The translations under genes and the position numbers were made by a program. DNA of 64,000 bases from Arthrobacter sp. GMC3. Lineage in GTDB: Bacteria; Actinomycetota; Actinomycetes; Actinomycetales; Micrococcaceae. The DNA is taken from positions 372,001-436,000 of the forward strand of contig NZ_PJIO01000001.1 in assembly GCF_002929305.1 (NCBI RefSeq). The letters run 5' to 3'. Below, piece by piece: positions 45,218-52,358 of this stretch. The notes beneath the pieces are model-generated. The model was not told the origin of the DNA and did no database searches. It saw only the letters and a list, made by a program, of their open reading frames with translations. Every line of letters starts with the position of its first letter. The first letter of the stretch is position 1.

Positions 45218-47170
45218 ATGCCCGAAAACACTACCGAATCTACTGAAAACACGGCCGTCAACACGGACGAAGAATCAGAACTTACTTTTGCCGAGCTCGG
45301 CATTGATGGCCGCGTACTCTCCGCCCTGAGCGATGTTGGCTACGAGAAGCCCTCACCCATCCAGGCTGCCACCATCCCGCTGCTGCTTGAAGGCCGCGAC
45401 GTCGTCGGCTTGGCCCAGACCGGAACCGGTAAGACAGCAGCATTCGCTGTTCCCGCCCTCTCCCGCATGGCCGAGCTGATGGACCTCAACGGTCCCACCA
45501 AGAACACCCAGATCCTGGTTCTTGCACCGACCCGCGAGCTGGCGTTGCAGGTTGCCGAGGCGTTCACCTCCTACGCCAAGTACATGGACAACTTCTCGGT
45601 CCTTCCCGTCTACGGTGGCTCCGCTTACGGCCCGCAGCTTGCAGGCTTGCGCCGCGGCGCGCAGGTTGTTGTCGGTACCCCGGGTCGCGTCATCGACCAC
45701 CTCTCCAAGGGCTCCTTGGACCTGTCCAACCTGCAGTACCTGGTGTTGGATGAAGCCGATGAGATGCTGCGCATGGGCTTCGCCGAAGATGTTGAGCAGA
45801 TCCTGGCCCAGACGCCGGCCGAGAAGCAGGTTGCACTGTTCTCCGCCACGATGCCCGGCCAGATCCGTCGCATCTCCAAGCAGTACCTGAACAACCCGGC
45901 CGAGGTGACGGTCAAGTCCAAGACCACCACCGGCGCCAACACCCGCCAGCGGTACCTGCAGGTCATGGGCCCGCACAAGCTCGATGCCCTGACCCGTGTA
46001 CTCGAGGTTGAAGAGTTCGACGGCGTTATCGCCTTCGTGCGCACCAAGATGGCTACCGAGGACCTGGCTGACAAGCTCAAGGCTCGCGGCTTCCAGGCTG
46101 CCGCCATCAACGGTGACATCCCGCAGCAGCAGCGTGAGCGCACCATCGAGGGCCTGCGTGACGGCCGCTTCGACATCCTCGTCGCAACGGACGTTGCAGC
46201 CCGTGGCCTTGACGTTGAGCGCATCACCCACGTCATCAACTACGACATCCCGCACGACACCGAGTCCTATGTGCACCGCATTGGCCGTACGGGCCGTGCC
46301 GGCCGTTCAGGTGACGCGATCCTGTTCATGACCCCGCGTGAGAAGTACTTGCTGCGTGCCATCGAAAAGGCCACCCGCCAGCCGGTTGACCAGATGCACC
46401 TGCCTTCCGCGGAGACCATCAACTCCCTGCGCCTTGGCAAGTTCGCCGAGAAGATCACCGAAACTTTGGCTACCAAGGATGTTGCGAAGTTCCGCGACCT
46501 CATTGCCAGCTACGAGGAAGAGCACGACGTCCCCGCCTCGGAGATCGCCGCTGCCTTGGCTGTTATGGCCCAGGGCGGACAGCCGTTGCTGGTCAACGAC
46601 CTGCCGGCAGCACCGGAATACCAGAAGAAGGAACGCTCCAAGGACGGCTTCGGCTCCCGCGGCCCGACCCGCACCCTGACTGAGGGCAACGCCACCTACC
46701 GCATCTCGGTAGGCCGTCGCCAGCGCGTCATGCCCGGCTCCATTGTTGGCGCTATTGCCAACGAAGGTGGCCTGTCCTCCTCGCAGATCGGCGGCATTGA
46801 CATCCGCGCCGACCACACTCTGGTGGAATTGCCGGCGGAGCTGAGCAAGGACCAGTGGCGTGCCCTGAGCAAGACCCGCATCAGCGGCGAGCTCATCAAC
46901 CTCGAGCTGGACAAGGGCCGTCGCCCCACCGGCGGCAGCGCCCCCTACCAGGGTGGCGGCGAGCGTAACGACCGCGGCCAGGGCGGCTTCAAGAAGAAGT
47001 TCGACGGCGACCGCAGTGGCGGCGGCTTCCGCGGCGGCGACCGTGACCGTGGCGGCGAGCGTGGCGGCTTCAGCAGCGACCGCGGCCAGGGCCACACGGG
47101 CCACGGTGGCGGCGACCGCCGTCCCCGTCACGAAGGCGGACAAAGCTTCAACAGCAAGGGCAAGTGGTAA
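45218..47170 (+). CDS. DEAD-box ATP-dependent RNA helicase, CsdA/DeaD type
   Basis: 650 residues from the ATG before PENTTES (GAGGA about 10 bases upstream); an ATG seven codons earlier (45197) is the alternative. Helicase motifs: Q motif GYEKPSPIQ, AQTGTGKT (about residue 67), LDEADEM (about 178), FSATMP, and HRIGRTGRAGR. Residues about 480-570 form a DbpA-type RNA-binding domain (RISVGRRQRVMPGSIVGAI, VELPAEL), then a tail of RGG/GGDRDRGG repeats. It unwinds structured RNA, typically in ribosome assembly and mRNA turnover, often in the cold. Monocistronic with own terminator. Confidence 0.95.
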   Translation: MPENTTESTENTAVNTDEESELTFAELGIDGRVLSALSDVGYEKPSPIQAATIPLLLEGRDVVGLAQTGTGKTAAFAVPALSRMAELMDLNGPTKNTQILVLAPTRELALQVAEAFTSYAKYMDNFSVLPVYGGSAYGPQLAGLRRGAQVVVGTPGRVIDHLSKGSLDLSNLQYLVLDEADEMLRMGFAEDVEQILAQTPAEKQVALFSATMPGQIRRISKQYLNNPAEVTVKSKTTTGANTRQRYLQVMGPHKLDALTRVLEVEEFDGVIAFVRTKMATEDLADKLKARGFQAAAINGDIPQQQRERTIEGLRDGRFDILVATDVAARGLDVERITHVINYDIPHDTESYVHRIGRTGRAGRSGDAILFMTPREKYLLRAIEKATRQPVDQMHLPSAETINSLRLGKFAEKITETLATKDVAKFRDLIASYEEEHDVPASEIAAALAVMAQGGQPLLVNDLPAAPEYQKKERSKDGFGSRGPTRTLTEGNATYRISVGRRQRVMPGSIVGAIANEGGLSSSQIGGIDIRADHTLVELPAELSKDQWRALSKTRISGELINLELDKGRRPTGGSAPYQGGGERNDRGQGGFKKKFDGDRSGGGFRGGDRDRGGERGGFSSDRGQGHTGHGGGDRRPRHEGGQSFNSKGKW

Positions 47171-47190
47171 ACACCACGCGCTAGTGCGCT

Positions 47191-47232
47191 AAAGAGGCAC
47201 GATACCGGGATTCGGTATCGTGCCTCTTTTTT
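47191..47232 (+). terminator. Intrinsic terminator of the helicase gene
   Basis: AAAGAGGCACGATACCG pairs with CGGTATCGTGCCTCTTT around a short loop, ending in TTTTTT. Confidence 0.95.
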
Positions 47233-47425
47233 GTCAGCTCACCATGATGTGACACATTTCATGGCATGGGTGCCTTTTTGGGAGTTTAGGTGGGAAATTC
47301 GGGCCATTTGGGGCACTTTTTTGCTCATATTCGCGGTGGTTTGTGCGCCAAAACGGTGTGAAAGGACGTCGGGGGAATCCTCGATTTCACATCCAGCAAA
47401 TCCGCTGGTAAAGTATTTTCTCGTT

Positions 47426-47497
47426 GCCCCCCTAGCTCAGTGGTAGAGCGCGTTCTTGGTAAGAACGAGGTCACCGGATCGATTCCGGTGGGGGGCT
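47426..47497 (+). tRNA. tRNA-Thr (anticodon GGT)
   Basis: Acceptor GCCCCCC (47426-47432) pairs with GGGGGGC (47490-47496). Anticodon stem CGTTC/GAACG holds loop TTGGTAA, anticodon GGT. T arm ACCGG-ATCGATT-CCGGT. CCA is not encoded. Confidence 0.96.
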
Positions 47498-47561
47498 CTG
47501 AATGGGAAGGCTCGTGTCAAGACGGTTTTGACCGGCTGGGTACGGGCCTTTTCCCATTCGT

Positions 47562-47635
47562 GGCGGCATAGCTCAGTTGGTTAGAGCGCACGACTCATAA
47601 TCGTGAGGTCCCGAGATCGAGTCTCGGTGCCGCTA
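47562..47635 (+). tRNA. tRNA-Met (anticodon CAT)
   Basis: GGCGGCA (47562-47568) pairs with TGCCGCT (47628-47634; one G-T pair). Anticodon stem CACGA/TCGTG with loop CTCATAA. Elongator Met is most likely; a lysidine-modified Ile isoacceptor cannot be excluded by eye. The prophage begins right after it, so its 3' end is the likely attachment site. Confidence 0.93.
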
Positions 47636-47643
47636 CCTGATCT

Positions 47644-47680
47644 GGCCCCAGAATCTCAACGATTCTGGGGCCTTTTCTTT
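47644..47680 (+). terminator. Terminator after tRNA-Met
   Basis: GGCCCCAGAATC (47644-47655), loop TCAAC, GATTCTGGGGCC (47661-47672), then TTTTCTTTT. It may belong to the host tRNA unit or be the first part of the phage end. Confidence 0.9.
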
Positions 47681-47696
47681 TGCCCGAAATCTTATC

Positions 47697-47720
47697 AGGT
47701 GCCCCCGAAGGTGCCCCCGA
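47697..47720. repeat. 12-bp tandem repeat near the prophage end
   Basis: AGGTGCCCCCGA occurs twice with no spacer (47697-47708 and 47709-47720), 62 bases past the tRNA. Paired direct repeats beside an att site are typical of integrase arm-type binding sites, but no integrase is in view to support this. Confidence 0.45.
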
Positions 47721-47860
47721 TACTAAATTACGTGCCAACGTAACACAGCCAACGATAACCGAAGCTATCGAATATTGGCCACCGATCCGCGCCCGACTTG
47801 TCCGCCCCTCGGGGTAAACTATTGTTCGAACATACTTACTAGAACATGGGGGACTGCCTT

Positions 47861-48100
47861 TTGACCGACAACCGTCTCAACGCGCTGGAACGCGAGACTA
47901 CCAGCCTTGATCTGCGCGCTATATGGGGAACCAGCCCCGACGCAGTAGAGGCCAGGAACGAAGAGAACGCCACCGCTATTGCGATGACGCTCTCCAAGCT
48001 GACGGCAACCGATGTGGCGCTCATTTGCTCCGCGCTCCAGGTTGCCCCAGATGCGCTACTTCATTGCATCCGCCATGATCTTGGCCGGGTTGACGCCTAG
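47861..48100 (+). CDS. Hypothetical phage protein at the left end
   Basis: 79 residues from a TTG that has GGGGGA 8 bases upstream; an ATG at 47846 would place that site inside the gene. The C-terminal part LTATDVALICSALQVAPDALL resembles the second half of an XRE-type helix-turn-helix, where the ALxVxPxxL helix packs, but no full HTH is clear. Its 3' end overlaps the repressor gene tail-to-tail by 45 bases. A dyad GTTCGAAC-type site (47824-47831) lies upstream. Confidence 0.45.
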   Translation: MTDNRLNALERETTSLDLRAIWGTSPDAVEARNEENATAIAMTLSKLTATDVALICSALQVAPDALLHCIRHDLGRVDA

Positions 48101-48292
48101 GGCCTCGCATATGGCCACATAGGTCGGCATTGGGATGGCCCTCTCCCCTTTTAGGTAGCGACCCACCGCCATTGCGGAGATCTTAGCCTTAGTTGCGATC
48201 TCCGCATTGGTGGGCGGCTCCGGCATTCTTGCGATAGCAACCCTCAATTCCGTTGCGATCTTGACTGTCACTGGGCTAACTTTCTCTGTCAT
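48056..48292 (-). CDS. Phage repressor-like XRE family protein
   Basis: 78 residues, one HTH: NAEIATKAKISAMAVGRYLKGERAIPMPTYVAICEALGV, where ISAMAVGRYLKG is the recognition helix region. It is leftward, divergent from a Cro-like gene, in the position of a lambda-type CI repressor, but it has only the DNA-binding domain and no cleavable C-terminal domain, so induction would not follow the LexA-like path. The start ATG has GGAGG only 1 base away, and a TAGAGT -10 ends 6 bases before it, so leaderless translation is likely. Confidence 0.82.
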   Translation of the reverse strand: MTEKVSPVTVKIATELRVAIARMPEPPTNAEIATKAKISAMAVGRYLKGERAIPMPTYVAICEALGVNPAKIMADAMK

Positions 48293-48298
48293 GCCTCC

Positions 48299-48379
48299 AC
48301 TCTAAACCATCCGGTTAGAAATAACCACTCTGCGAATATGGATAACCGTTTGCTTAACAGCTAACCGTATGGTTAGAGT
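48299..48379. promoter_or_regulatory. Phage immunity control region with three operator-like sites and divergent promoters
   Basis: O1 TAAACC-atcc-GGTTAG (48303-48318), O2 ATAACC-gttt-GCTTAA (48342-48357) and O3 CTAACC-gtat-GGTTAG (48361-48376) share half-sites and a 4-base gap. Rightward promoter: TTGCTT (48350-48355), 18 bases, TAGAGT (48374-48379), 6 bases before the Cro ATG. Leftward -10: TAGAGT on the minus strand (48304-48299), 6 bases before the repressor ATG. O1 and O3 lie between the -35 and -10 of each promoter. Confidence 0.7.
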
Positions 48380-48385
48380 TGAGAC

Positions 48386-48616
48386 ATGGAAAACATCAAC
48401 GCAACGATCACCAAGAAGATCGAATATGAAAAAGCCCGCCTCAACGTCCCGTGGGGCACATTGGCCGAGAACGCAGGCATGTCGCTAACGAACTTCAACC
48501 GGAAGCGCGTAGGAGGGAAGGATTGGTCGGCGACCGAAGTAGCCCGCCTGGCTGACTTTCTTCGAGTTCCGTTTGCCGAGTTCTTCCCCAGCGAGCTAGT
48601 CGAGGCCAGAGCATGA
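48386..48616 (+). CDS. Cro-like phage HTH protein
   Basis: 76 residues with a helical HTH pattern: VPWGTLAENAGMSLTNFNRKRVGGKDWSATEVARLADFLRVPFAEFF, ending in the ALxVPxxEF-like helix of XRE proteins. As the first rightward gene of the switch it is the Cro counterpart, turning down repressor expression. Probably leaderless, since the -10 TAGAGT ends 6 bases before the ATG. Its stop overlaps the next gene by 4 bases. Confidence 0.78.
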   Translation: MENINATITKKIEYEKARLNVPWGTLAENAGMSLTNFNRKRVGGKDWSATEVARLADFLRVPFAEFFPSELVEARA

Positions 48617-48813
48617 GCGCCACGGAGACAGCCAAGAAGGCGTATACGGTCCAGGAGGCCGCTGTGGCCTACGGAGTTAGCCCGGACGTCATAAGGGCCC
48701 ACATCAAGGCTGGGAGCCTCGTGGCGCGATACCCAACGTCTCGGCCGATTGTCGGAGCCGAAGAACTTAACGACTGGTTCGAAGCTCTCCCCGAAGATTC
48801 CCCCTCTAAGTAA
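48613..48813 (+). CDS. Excisionase-like helix-turn-helix protein
   Basis: 66 residues of the HTH_17/MerR-like excisionase type: YTVQEAAVAYGVSPDVIRAHIKAGSLVARYPTSRPIVGAEELNDWFEAL. The AAVAYGVSPDVIRAHIKAG helix pair, then R-x-x-x-x-R-P-I-V, then E-L-x-x-W-x-E, is the standard Xis/DNA-binding pattern. It may direct excision or regulate early genes. ATGA overlap with the cro-like gene. Confidence 0.82.
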   Translation: MSATETAKKAYTVQEAAVAYGVSPDVIRAHIKAGSLVARYPTSRPIVGAEELNDWFEALPEDSPSK

Positions 48814-48919
48814 CACCGAACCACTGCCGCAGCGCAAAGCGCCGGCCGCCCACTCTGGGCCCGTATCACCAAGACCGTTGTCTGACGGCAAGCCTCCCGC
48901 TGAGAAAGGTCCAATTGTC

Positions 48920-49183
48920 ATGCCCGAAAACGATCCTGAACACGATTTCCTTGCAGAGCTTCGCCCCATGGGATTCGTTGGTGCGAAGAATCGACTCATT
49001 GAATGGGCGATGGAGGCCGGTGAGCGGCTGAGTGTTCGCGACGCCAAGAGCATTGCTGGCGCCGTCGTCAACGCTGCGGACATGGACGACTACAAGCGCA
49101 TTACCCACGGCGACCCTGTCGGTGAAGGCGTAGCTCGTCGCTGGTTCCATTTCAAGCACAACCTTGAAGTGGTGGCGGCGTAG
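48920..49183 (+). CDS. Hypothetical phage protein
   Basis: 87 residues from ATG, with GAAAGG 9 bases upstream. Helical and charged (GFVGAKNRLIEWAMEAGERLSVRDAKSIAGAVVNAADMDDY). I do not recognise the family. A longer frame from 48749 would run through the end of the Xis-like gene without a ribosome site. Stop and the next start overlap (TAGTG). Confidence 0.6.
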   Translation: MPENDPEHDFLAELRPMGFVGAKNRLIEWAMEAGERLSVRDAKSIAGAVVNAADMDDYKRITHGDPVGEGVARRWFHFKHNLEVVAA

Positions 49184-49698
49184 TGGATGACGATGACTTC
49201 AAGGACCCTAGCTTCCTTGCTGCACTGACTTGGGACAACGGCCCGGCCGCGCTGTCCTACCGTTCAACACTGGGTCCTTTCGTCTACTTCCTCAAGTCAG
49301 GCAACACCATCAAGATAGGTTGCTCTGCGACTCCGGAGATGCGGGCGGATCAGATCAGCCGTGGCGGGAAAGCAAAGCATCCCTCTGCGGGTCTCGCTGC
49401 CCGCCCGAAGTTGTTGGCGTACGGGCCGGGTGGGTTCGCCCTTGAGGCTGAGTATCACTACCAGTTCTATGAGGACCTTGACCGCGGCGAATGGTTCTTT
49501 CCGTCGCCGGGTCTCATCCAGCTAATCCATGACACTGCGATGTTGCAGGCGCGGCTGGAAGTGGAACATCAGGCTGCCTACTACCAGAGCGCAGTGCTAT
49601 CCCATGGGTGGCCTGCTCAGACCTTCGACCTGGACAAGCTGACTCGAAAGCGTTTCAAGAAGCTTCTCCGCAACCTTCCACGAAAGGCCACTCCATGA
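49183..49698 (+). CDS. GIY-YIG-type (T5orf172/MUG113) nuclease-like protein
   Basis: 171 residues. GPFVYFLKSGNTIKIGCSATPEMRADQIS matches the start of the T5orf172 GIY-YIG superfamily: a V-Y-F strand, K-I-G strand and R of the helix; the distal Glu may be in LEAEYHYQFYEDL, followed by GEWFF, also typical (H-x-x-F/Y...G-E-W-F). Such proteins are presumed endonucleases of phages. The C-terminus is basic (RKRFKKLLRNLPRK), fit for DNA binding. Role in this phage unknown. Confidence 0.72.
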   Translation: MDDDDFKDPSFLAALTWDNGPAALSYRSTLGPFVYFLKSGNTIKIGCSATPEMRADQISRGGKAKHPSAGLAARPKLLAYGPGGFALEAEYHYQFYEDLDRGEWFFPSPGLIQLIHDTAMLQARLEVEHQAAYYQSAVLSHGWPAQTFDLDKLTRKRFKKLLRNLPRKATP

Positions 49699-49814
49699 CC
49701 CGCCTAGCCCGCCTCTTCCGCCGCAAACCTTGCCGCTACCACCACCGCAGCACGGGCCCGGTAGTCATCAACCCTGACCGCGCCGAGGTCGTGCATGTGT
49801 GGGGGCAGCGATGA
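49695..49814 (+). CDS. Basic microprotein
   Basis: 39 residues, ATGA overlap on both ends, rich in Arg and His (RLARLFRRKPCRYHHR). No family recognised; the coupling to both neighbours is the support for it being a gene. Confidence 0.55.
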   Translation: MTRLARLFRRKPCRYHHRSTGPVVINPDRAEVVHVWGQR

Positions 49815-50002
49815 ACAGTGTTGAGGCTGAACTTGAGTCGAACATCCAACGCGTCATGCGGGAGCAGAACGTCACGCGCAATCAGGCTGAACCCGTGGCA
49901 CGGGCGTCTATCCGGCTTGAGGAGGCTCGGGCTGAACGTGTTGAGGTTGCGCGCCTATTGGTCCGTGACGCCGCCCGCGAGCACTACGCACAGCTTAACT
50001 AA
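49811..50002 (+). CDS. Small helical phage protein
   Basis: 63 residues starting with ATGA overlap. The sequence is almost all charged helix (IQRVMREQNVTRNQAEP, then EEARAERVEVARLLVRDAAREHY) and may form a coiled coil. Function unknown. It closes the first coupled gene block; a hairpin follows. Confidence 0.6.
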   Translation: MNSVEAELESNIQRVMREQNVTRNQAEPVARASIRLEEARAERVEVARLLVRDAAREHYAQLN

Positions 50003-50006
50003 CCCC

Positions 50007-50024
50007 GCCGCCTATCCGGGCGGC
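50007..50024 (+). terminator. Hairpin at a break between gene blocks
   Basis: GCCGCC (50007-50012), loop TATCCG, GGCGGC (50019-50024), then TTATCTATAGGAG leading into the next start. Possible weak terminator or mRNA processing hairpin. Confidence 0.5.
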
Positions 50025-50042
50025 TTATCTATAGGAGAAACA

Positions 50043-50180
50043 ATGTCAGCTATCCAGATAATTTCATGGATTTTGATTGCAGTGTCGCTGTGCCTTAGCG
50101 GGTACTCGATACATCAGTGCCGTAGGGCTAAGAAGATGATGGACGGTTTCGCCGCTAAGGCCATGACGCGTCGGCGCTAG
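50043..50180 (+). CDS. Single-pass membrane microprotein
   Basis: 45 residues with AGGAG 6 bases upstream. Residues 4-22 (IQIISWILIAVSLCLSGYS) are a membrane helix, then a basic tail (CRRAKKMM, AMTRRR), giving an N-out, C-in orientation. Size and placement resemble small phage membrane proteins of unknown role. Confidence 0.6.
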   Translation: MSAIQIISWILIAVSLCLSGYSIHQCRRAKKMMDGFAAKAMTRRR

Positions 50181-50452
50181 GCGGTTGCTGTCGCGTCAAA
50201 CCCTCTGCTAAGTCCATCCACCTGTCGCTCAATCTGCTGGTGCATTGTTGTGTCGATGCCCGCTTCTTGAAGTGATTTCGCCAGGGACTGCAACGCGATC
50301 GTGTTGGCCACGGTAAGTTCCGCGATTGCAGCGATGGTCATGCCAAGATCGGTGACTTTGTCATCGCCAACTGGTTGTGCCATTTCGCGACAGCCGCGGT
50401 ACGCCGCCTCCAAGTAGTCAAATACATTCTCGCTGGCAGTGTCTTCTGTCAT
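50177..50452 (-). CDS. Leftward hypothetical phage protein
   Basis: 91 residues, acidic to neutral, predicted helical (NVFDYLEAAYRGCREMAQ, MTIAAIAELTVANTIALQSLAKSLQEAG). It is opposite to the early operon, overlapping the stop of the membrane microprotein by 4 bases, and divergent from the clamp gene. GAGAG lies before the ATG. A lone gene against the operon direction is often lysogenic cargo (moron). No family recognised. Confidence 0.6.
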   Translation of the reverse strand: MTEDTASENVFDYLEAAYRGCREMAQPVGDDKVTDLGMTIAAIAELTVANTIALQSLAKSLQEAGIDTTMHQQIERQVDGLSRGFDATATA

Positions 50453-50556
50453 CGAAGATCTCTCTTTCTGTAGGTGCGCAATCGCGCATGGTGTGACACC
50501 CAGAGCCTACCGATAGGGCAAGTAGAGGCGCCCATGATGACGCCACCCCAAAAAAC

Positions 50557-50589
50557 AAGGCGCCCACCATGCACGGTGAGCGCCTTTTT
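50557..50589 (+). terminator. Hairpin and T-tract in front of the sliding-clamp gene
   Basis: AAGGCGC-c-CACC (from 50557) pairs with GGTG-a-GCGCCTT, then TTT. It stands 25 bases before the clamp start, so rightward readers from the immunity region would meet a terminator before the replication genes. After the T-tract comes TACCCAAATCTAGGAG. Confidence 0.75.
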
Positions 50590-50613
50590 CGTACCCAAAT
50601 CTAGGAGTAACTA

Positions 50614-51750
50614 ATGAGCAGTCTACAAGTAATCACGGCGCCGGCGAAGGAATGGATCGCGGCGCTGAACCGATTGGCCCCGGCGATGGTAGGTAAGAAG
50701 GCCGTTCCGATCCTGCATGCGGTCCTCATCGACCCCGCATCACGCACCCTGTCCGGCTTCAACTACGAGACGTCAGCGGTCACGACGATTGACGCCGAGG
50801 GCGACGGTGAACCGTTCCTTGCCAACTGGCGTCGGCTGTTGGATTCGATCAAGATCACGACAGGCTTGGACAAGTCGGCGCAGGTTTCGGTATCTGCCAC
50901 GGATGAGCGGGTGACAGTCACTGCATGCGGCTACGAATTGCATATCGAGTCGATGAAGCTGGCCGACTATCCCGACATTCCGCTTGTCGCATCGGATGCT
51001 GTTGTGCGAGTGGCCGCTTCTGAGTTTCGGGCGTCACTGTCCCGCGTCTCATCGGCCGCGACAATTGACGACAGCCTGCCCATTCTGACGGCCGTCCAGT
51101 TGAACATGATCAGCGGAAAGCTGAGCATGGTCGCTACTGACCGCTATCGGCTCGCAATGGACAGCGTGAGTGGCGAAGGCAGCGGCAGCGGCACGTTCCT
51201 ACTCCGGGCTCGTGCCGCCAAGGCATGGGATAAGCATCTTGTAGGCGACGCCCTTGAAATTGGCATTTCCAAGGGCGCCCTGATCGTCAAGACCGAGATG
51301 GTCACGTTTACCTCGATGGGCGTGGACGGTGACTACCCGAAGATTACGAGCCTCTTCTACAGGGACGCGGCGGGGGCGTTCGAGGTTGACCGGGCCGTGA
51401 TGCTGGAGTCGGCGAAGGTCGCCATGGCAATGGCCGAACTCAACACTCCCTGCTTTATCCGGATGTTTGCAGGAGGCGCGGAGGTCACTTTCAACGACAG
51501 CCTGTTTGGAATCTCCAAAGCGCCCATCGCGCCAGGGGCTGCGGTAGTGGATGGCACGGAGGACATTTCCTTTGGGCTCAATCCCCGCTACTTCGTGGAA
51601 GCTTTGCAGCGCATCCCAACGAAGAATGTCCGGATCTCGTACGTGTCCGAGATTAGGCCTTTCTCAATCACGCCGGAGGGTGTTGCCGCTGGCGATGACG
51701 AGGCGCTGAACTTTTTGATCCAGCCCGTCAGGATGCCAAACCGTGGCTAG
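50614..51750 (+). CDS. Phage DNA polymerase III beta sliding clamp (DnaN-like)
   Basis: 378 residues, close to a bacterial clamp subunit and with three clamp domains: opening LNRLAPAMVGKKAVPILHAVLI, middle SRVSSAATIDDSLPILTAVQLNMISGKLSMVATDRYRLAM (the family's L-T-G/AVQ...ATDxxRLA signature), end LNFLIQPVRMPN, equivalent to the M-P-x-R/L C-terminus of DnaN. A clamp ring keeps polymerase on DNA; a phage copy could recruit a phage or host polymerase, or nucleases and repair factors. It opens the replication block with AGGAG 7 bases upstream. Host dnaN is not in the window for comparison. Confidence 0.88.
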   Translation: MSSLQVITAPAKEWIAALNRLAPAMVGKKAVPILHAVLIDPASRTLSGFNYETSAVTTIDAEGDGEPFLANWRRLLDSIKITTGLDKSAQVSVSATDERVTVTACGYELHIESMKLADYPDIPLVASDAVVRVAASEFRASLSRVSSAATIDDSLPILTAVQLNMISGKLSMVATDRYRLAMDSVSGEGSGSGTFLLRARAAKAWDKHLVGDALEIGISKGALIVKTEMVTFTSMGVDGDYPKITSLFYRDAAGAFEVDRAVMLESAKVAMAMAELNTPCFIRMFAGGAEVTFNDSLFGISKAPIAPGAAVVDGTEDISFGLNPRYFVEALQRIPTKNVRISYVSEIRPFSITPEGVAAGDDEALNFLIQPVRMPNRG

Positions 51751-52018
51751 CCCCGCAGCCCTTGAGGATCTGGACTGGCCCACGGACGCTCTCAACTGGC
51801 TTGAGGCCTACGCGTGGTCCGGCTTGGACTTCACCGCCGATGATCTCCGCAAGTCTGTCCGCCCGGCCCCGCACGGCAACATGGTCGGCGGCGTTTTCCA
51901 GGCGGCCCGGAAGCTCGGCATCATCCGGCCCATCGGCTTTACCGAATCCAACACCCCGTCCCGCAAGCACTCGGTCATCCGGGTGTGGCGCGGCGTCAAC
52001 GAAGGAGTAAGACAATGA
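51743..52018 (+). CDS. Phage winged-helix-like hypothetical protein
   Basis: 91 residues from a GTG overlapping the clamp stop by 8 bases. FTADDLRKSVRPAPHGNMVGGVFQAARKLGIIRPIGF looks like a winged helix: helix, turn, helix, then strand-rich wing ending VIRVWRGV. I recall many phage replication modules with this pattern (F-T-A-D-D-L-R, N-x-V-G-x-x-F, V-x-x-W) but no defined function. Coupled to clamp and zinc protein. Confidence 0.7.
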   Translation: MASPAALEDLDWPTDALNWLEAYAWSGLDFTADDLRKSVRPAPHGNMVGGVFQAARKLGIIRPIGFTESNTPSRKHSVIRVWRGVNEGVRQ

Positions 52019-52257
52019 CACGCAGGTGGGTTGATGACCATACGCCGTTCCCGAAGGACAAGCGTTGGGTGATGTGTTGCGAGGCGCCAGGCTGCACGAC
52101 GAAGTCTGAACCGTCCGCTGAGCAGCCGCCTTTGGAGCAGTTCGTTGCGGCCGGTTGGTTCATTGGCTGGACATGGGGCGACATTTGCCCGACCTGCCTA
52201 GCTGCCGGCGTCGTGCCCCAGGACAAGCCGCACCAGTTGATGGAGGCGACCCAGTGA
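52015..52257 (+). CDS. Zinc-ribbon-like phage protein
   Basis: 80 residues, ATGA overlap. Cys pairs CCEAPGC (about residues 22-28) and CPTC (about 61-64) are spaced as in a zinc ribbon. Tryptophan-rich centre (GWFIGWTWGD). Role unknown. Confidence 0.62.
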   Translation: MTRRWVDDHTPFPKDKRWVMCCEAPGCTTKSEPSAEQPPLEQFVAAGWFIGWTWGDICPTCLAAGVVPQDKPHQLMEATQ

Positions 52258-52358
52258 ACGCGATCTTCTACCTTCTCGTGGCTGCGTCTCTCGCGGGCCC
52301 GTGGATTCCGTACTACGCCCGCAAAGAACGAGACAGCAAAGAGGAATCCAATGTCTGA
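52254..52358 (+). CDS. Membrane microprotein
   Basis: 34 residues from a GTG overlapping the previous stop by 4 bases. One hydrophobic stretch (AIFYLLVAASLAGPWIPYY) then a charged tail (ARKERDSKEESN). Overlaps at both ends support it. Confidence 0.5.
   Translation: MNAIFYLLVAASLAGPWIPYYARKERDSKEESNV

Noticed and set aside
47231..47446. 71-codon frame upstream of and overlapping tRNA-Thr
   Set aside because: It starts within the helicase terminator and runs into the tRNA; no ribosome site and no protein-like features.
47636..47860. Integrase gene or remnant next to tRNA-Met
   Set aside because: No frame on either strand carries the R...HxxR...Y pattern of tyrosine integrases or a serine recombinase; the stretch is too short.
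47839..48024. 61-codon minus-strand frame at the phage left end
   Set aside because: Shadow of the 47861-48100 frame; serine/valine-rich, without ribosome site.
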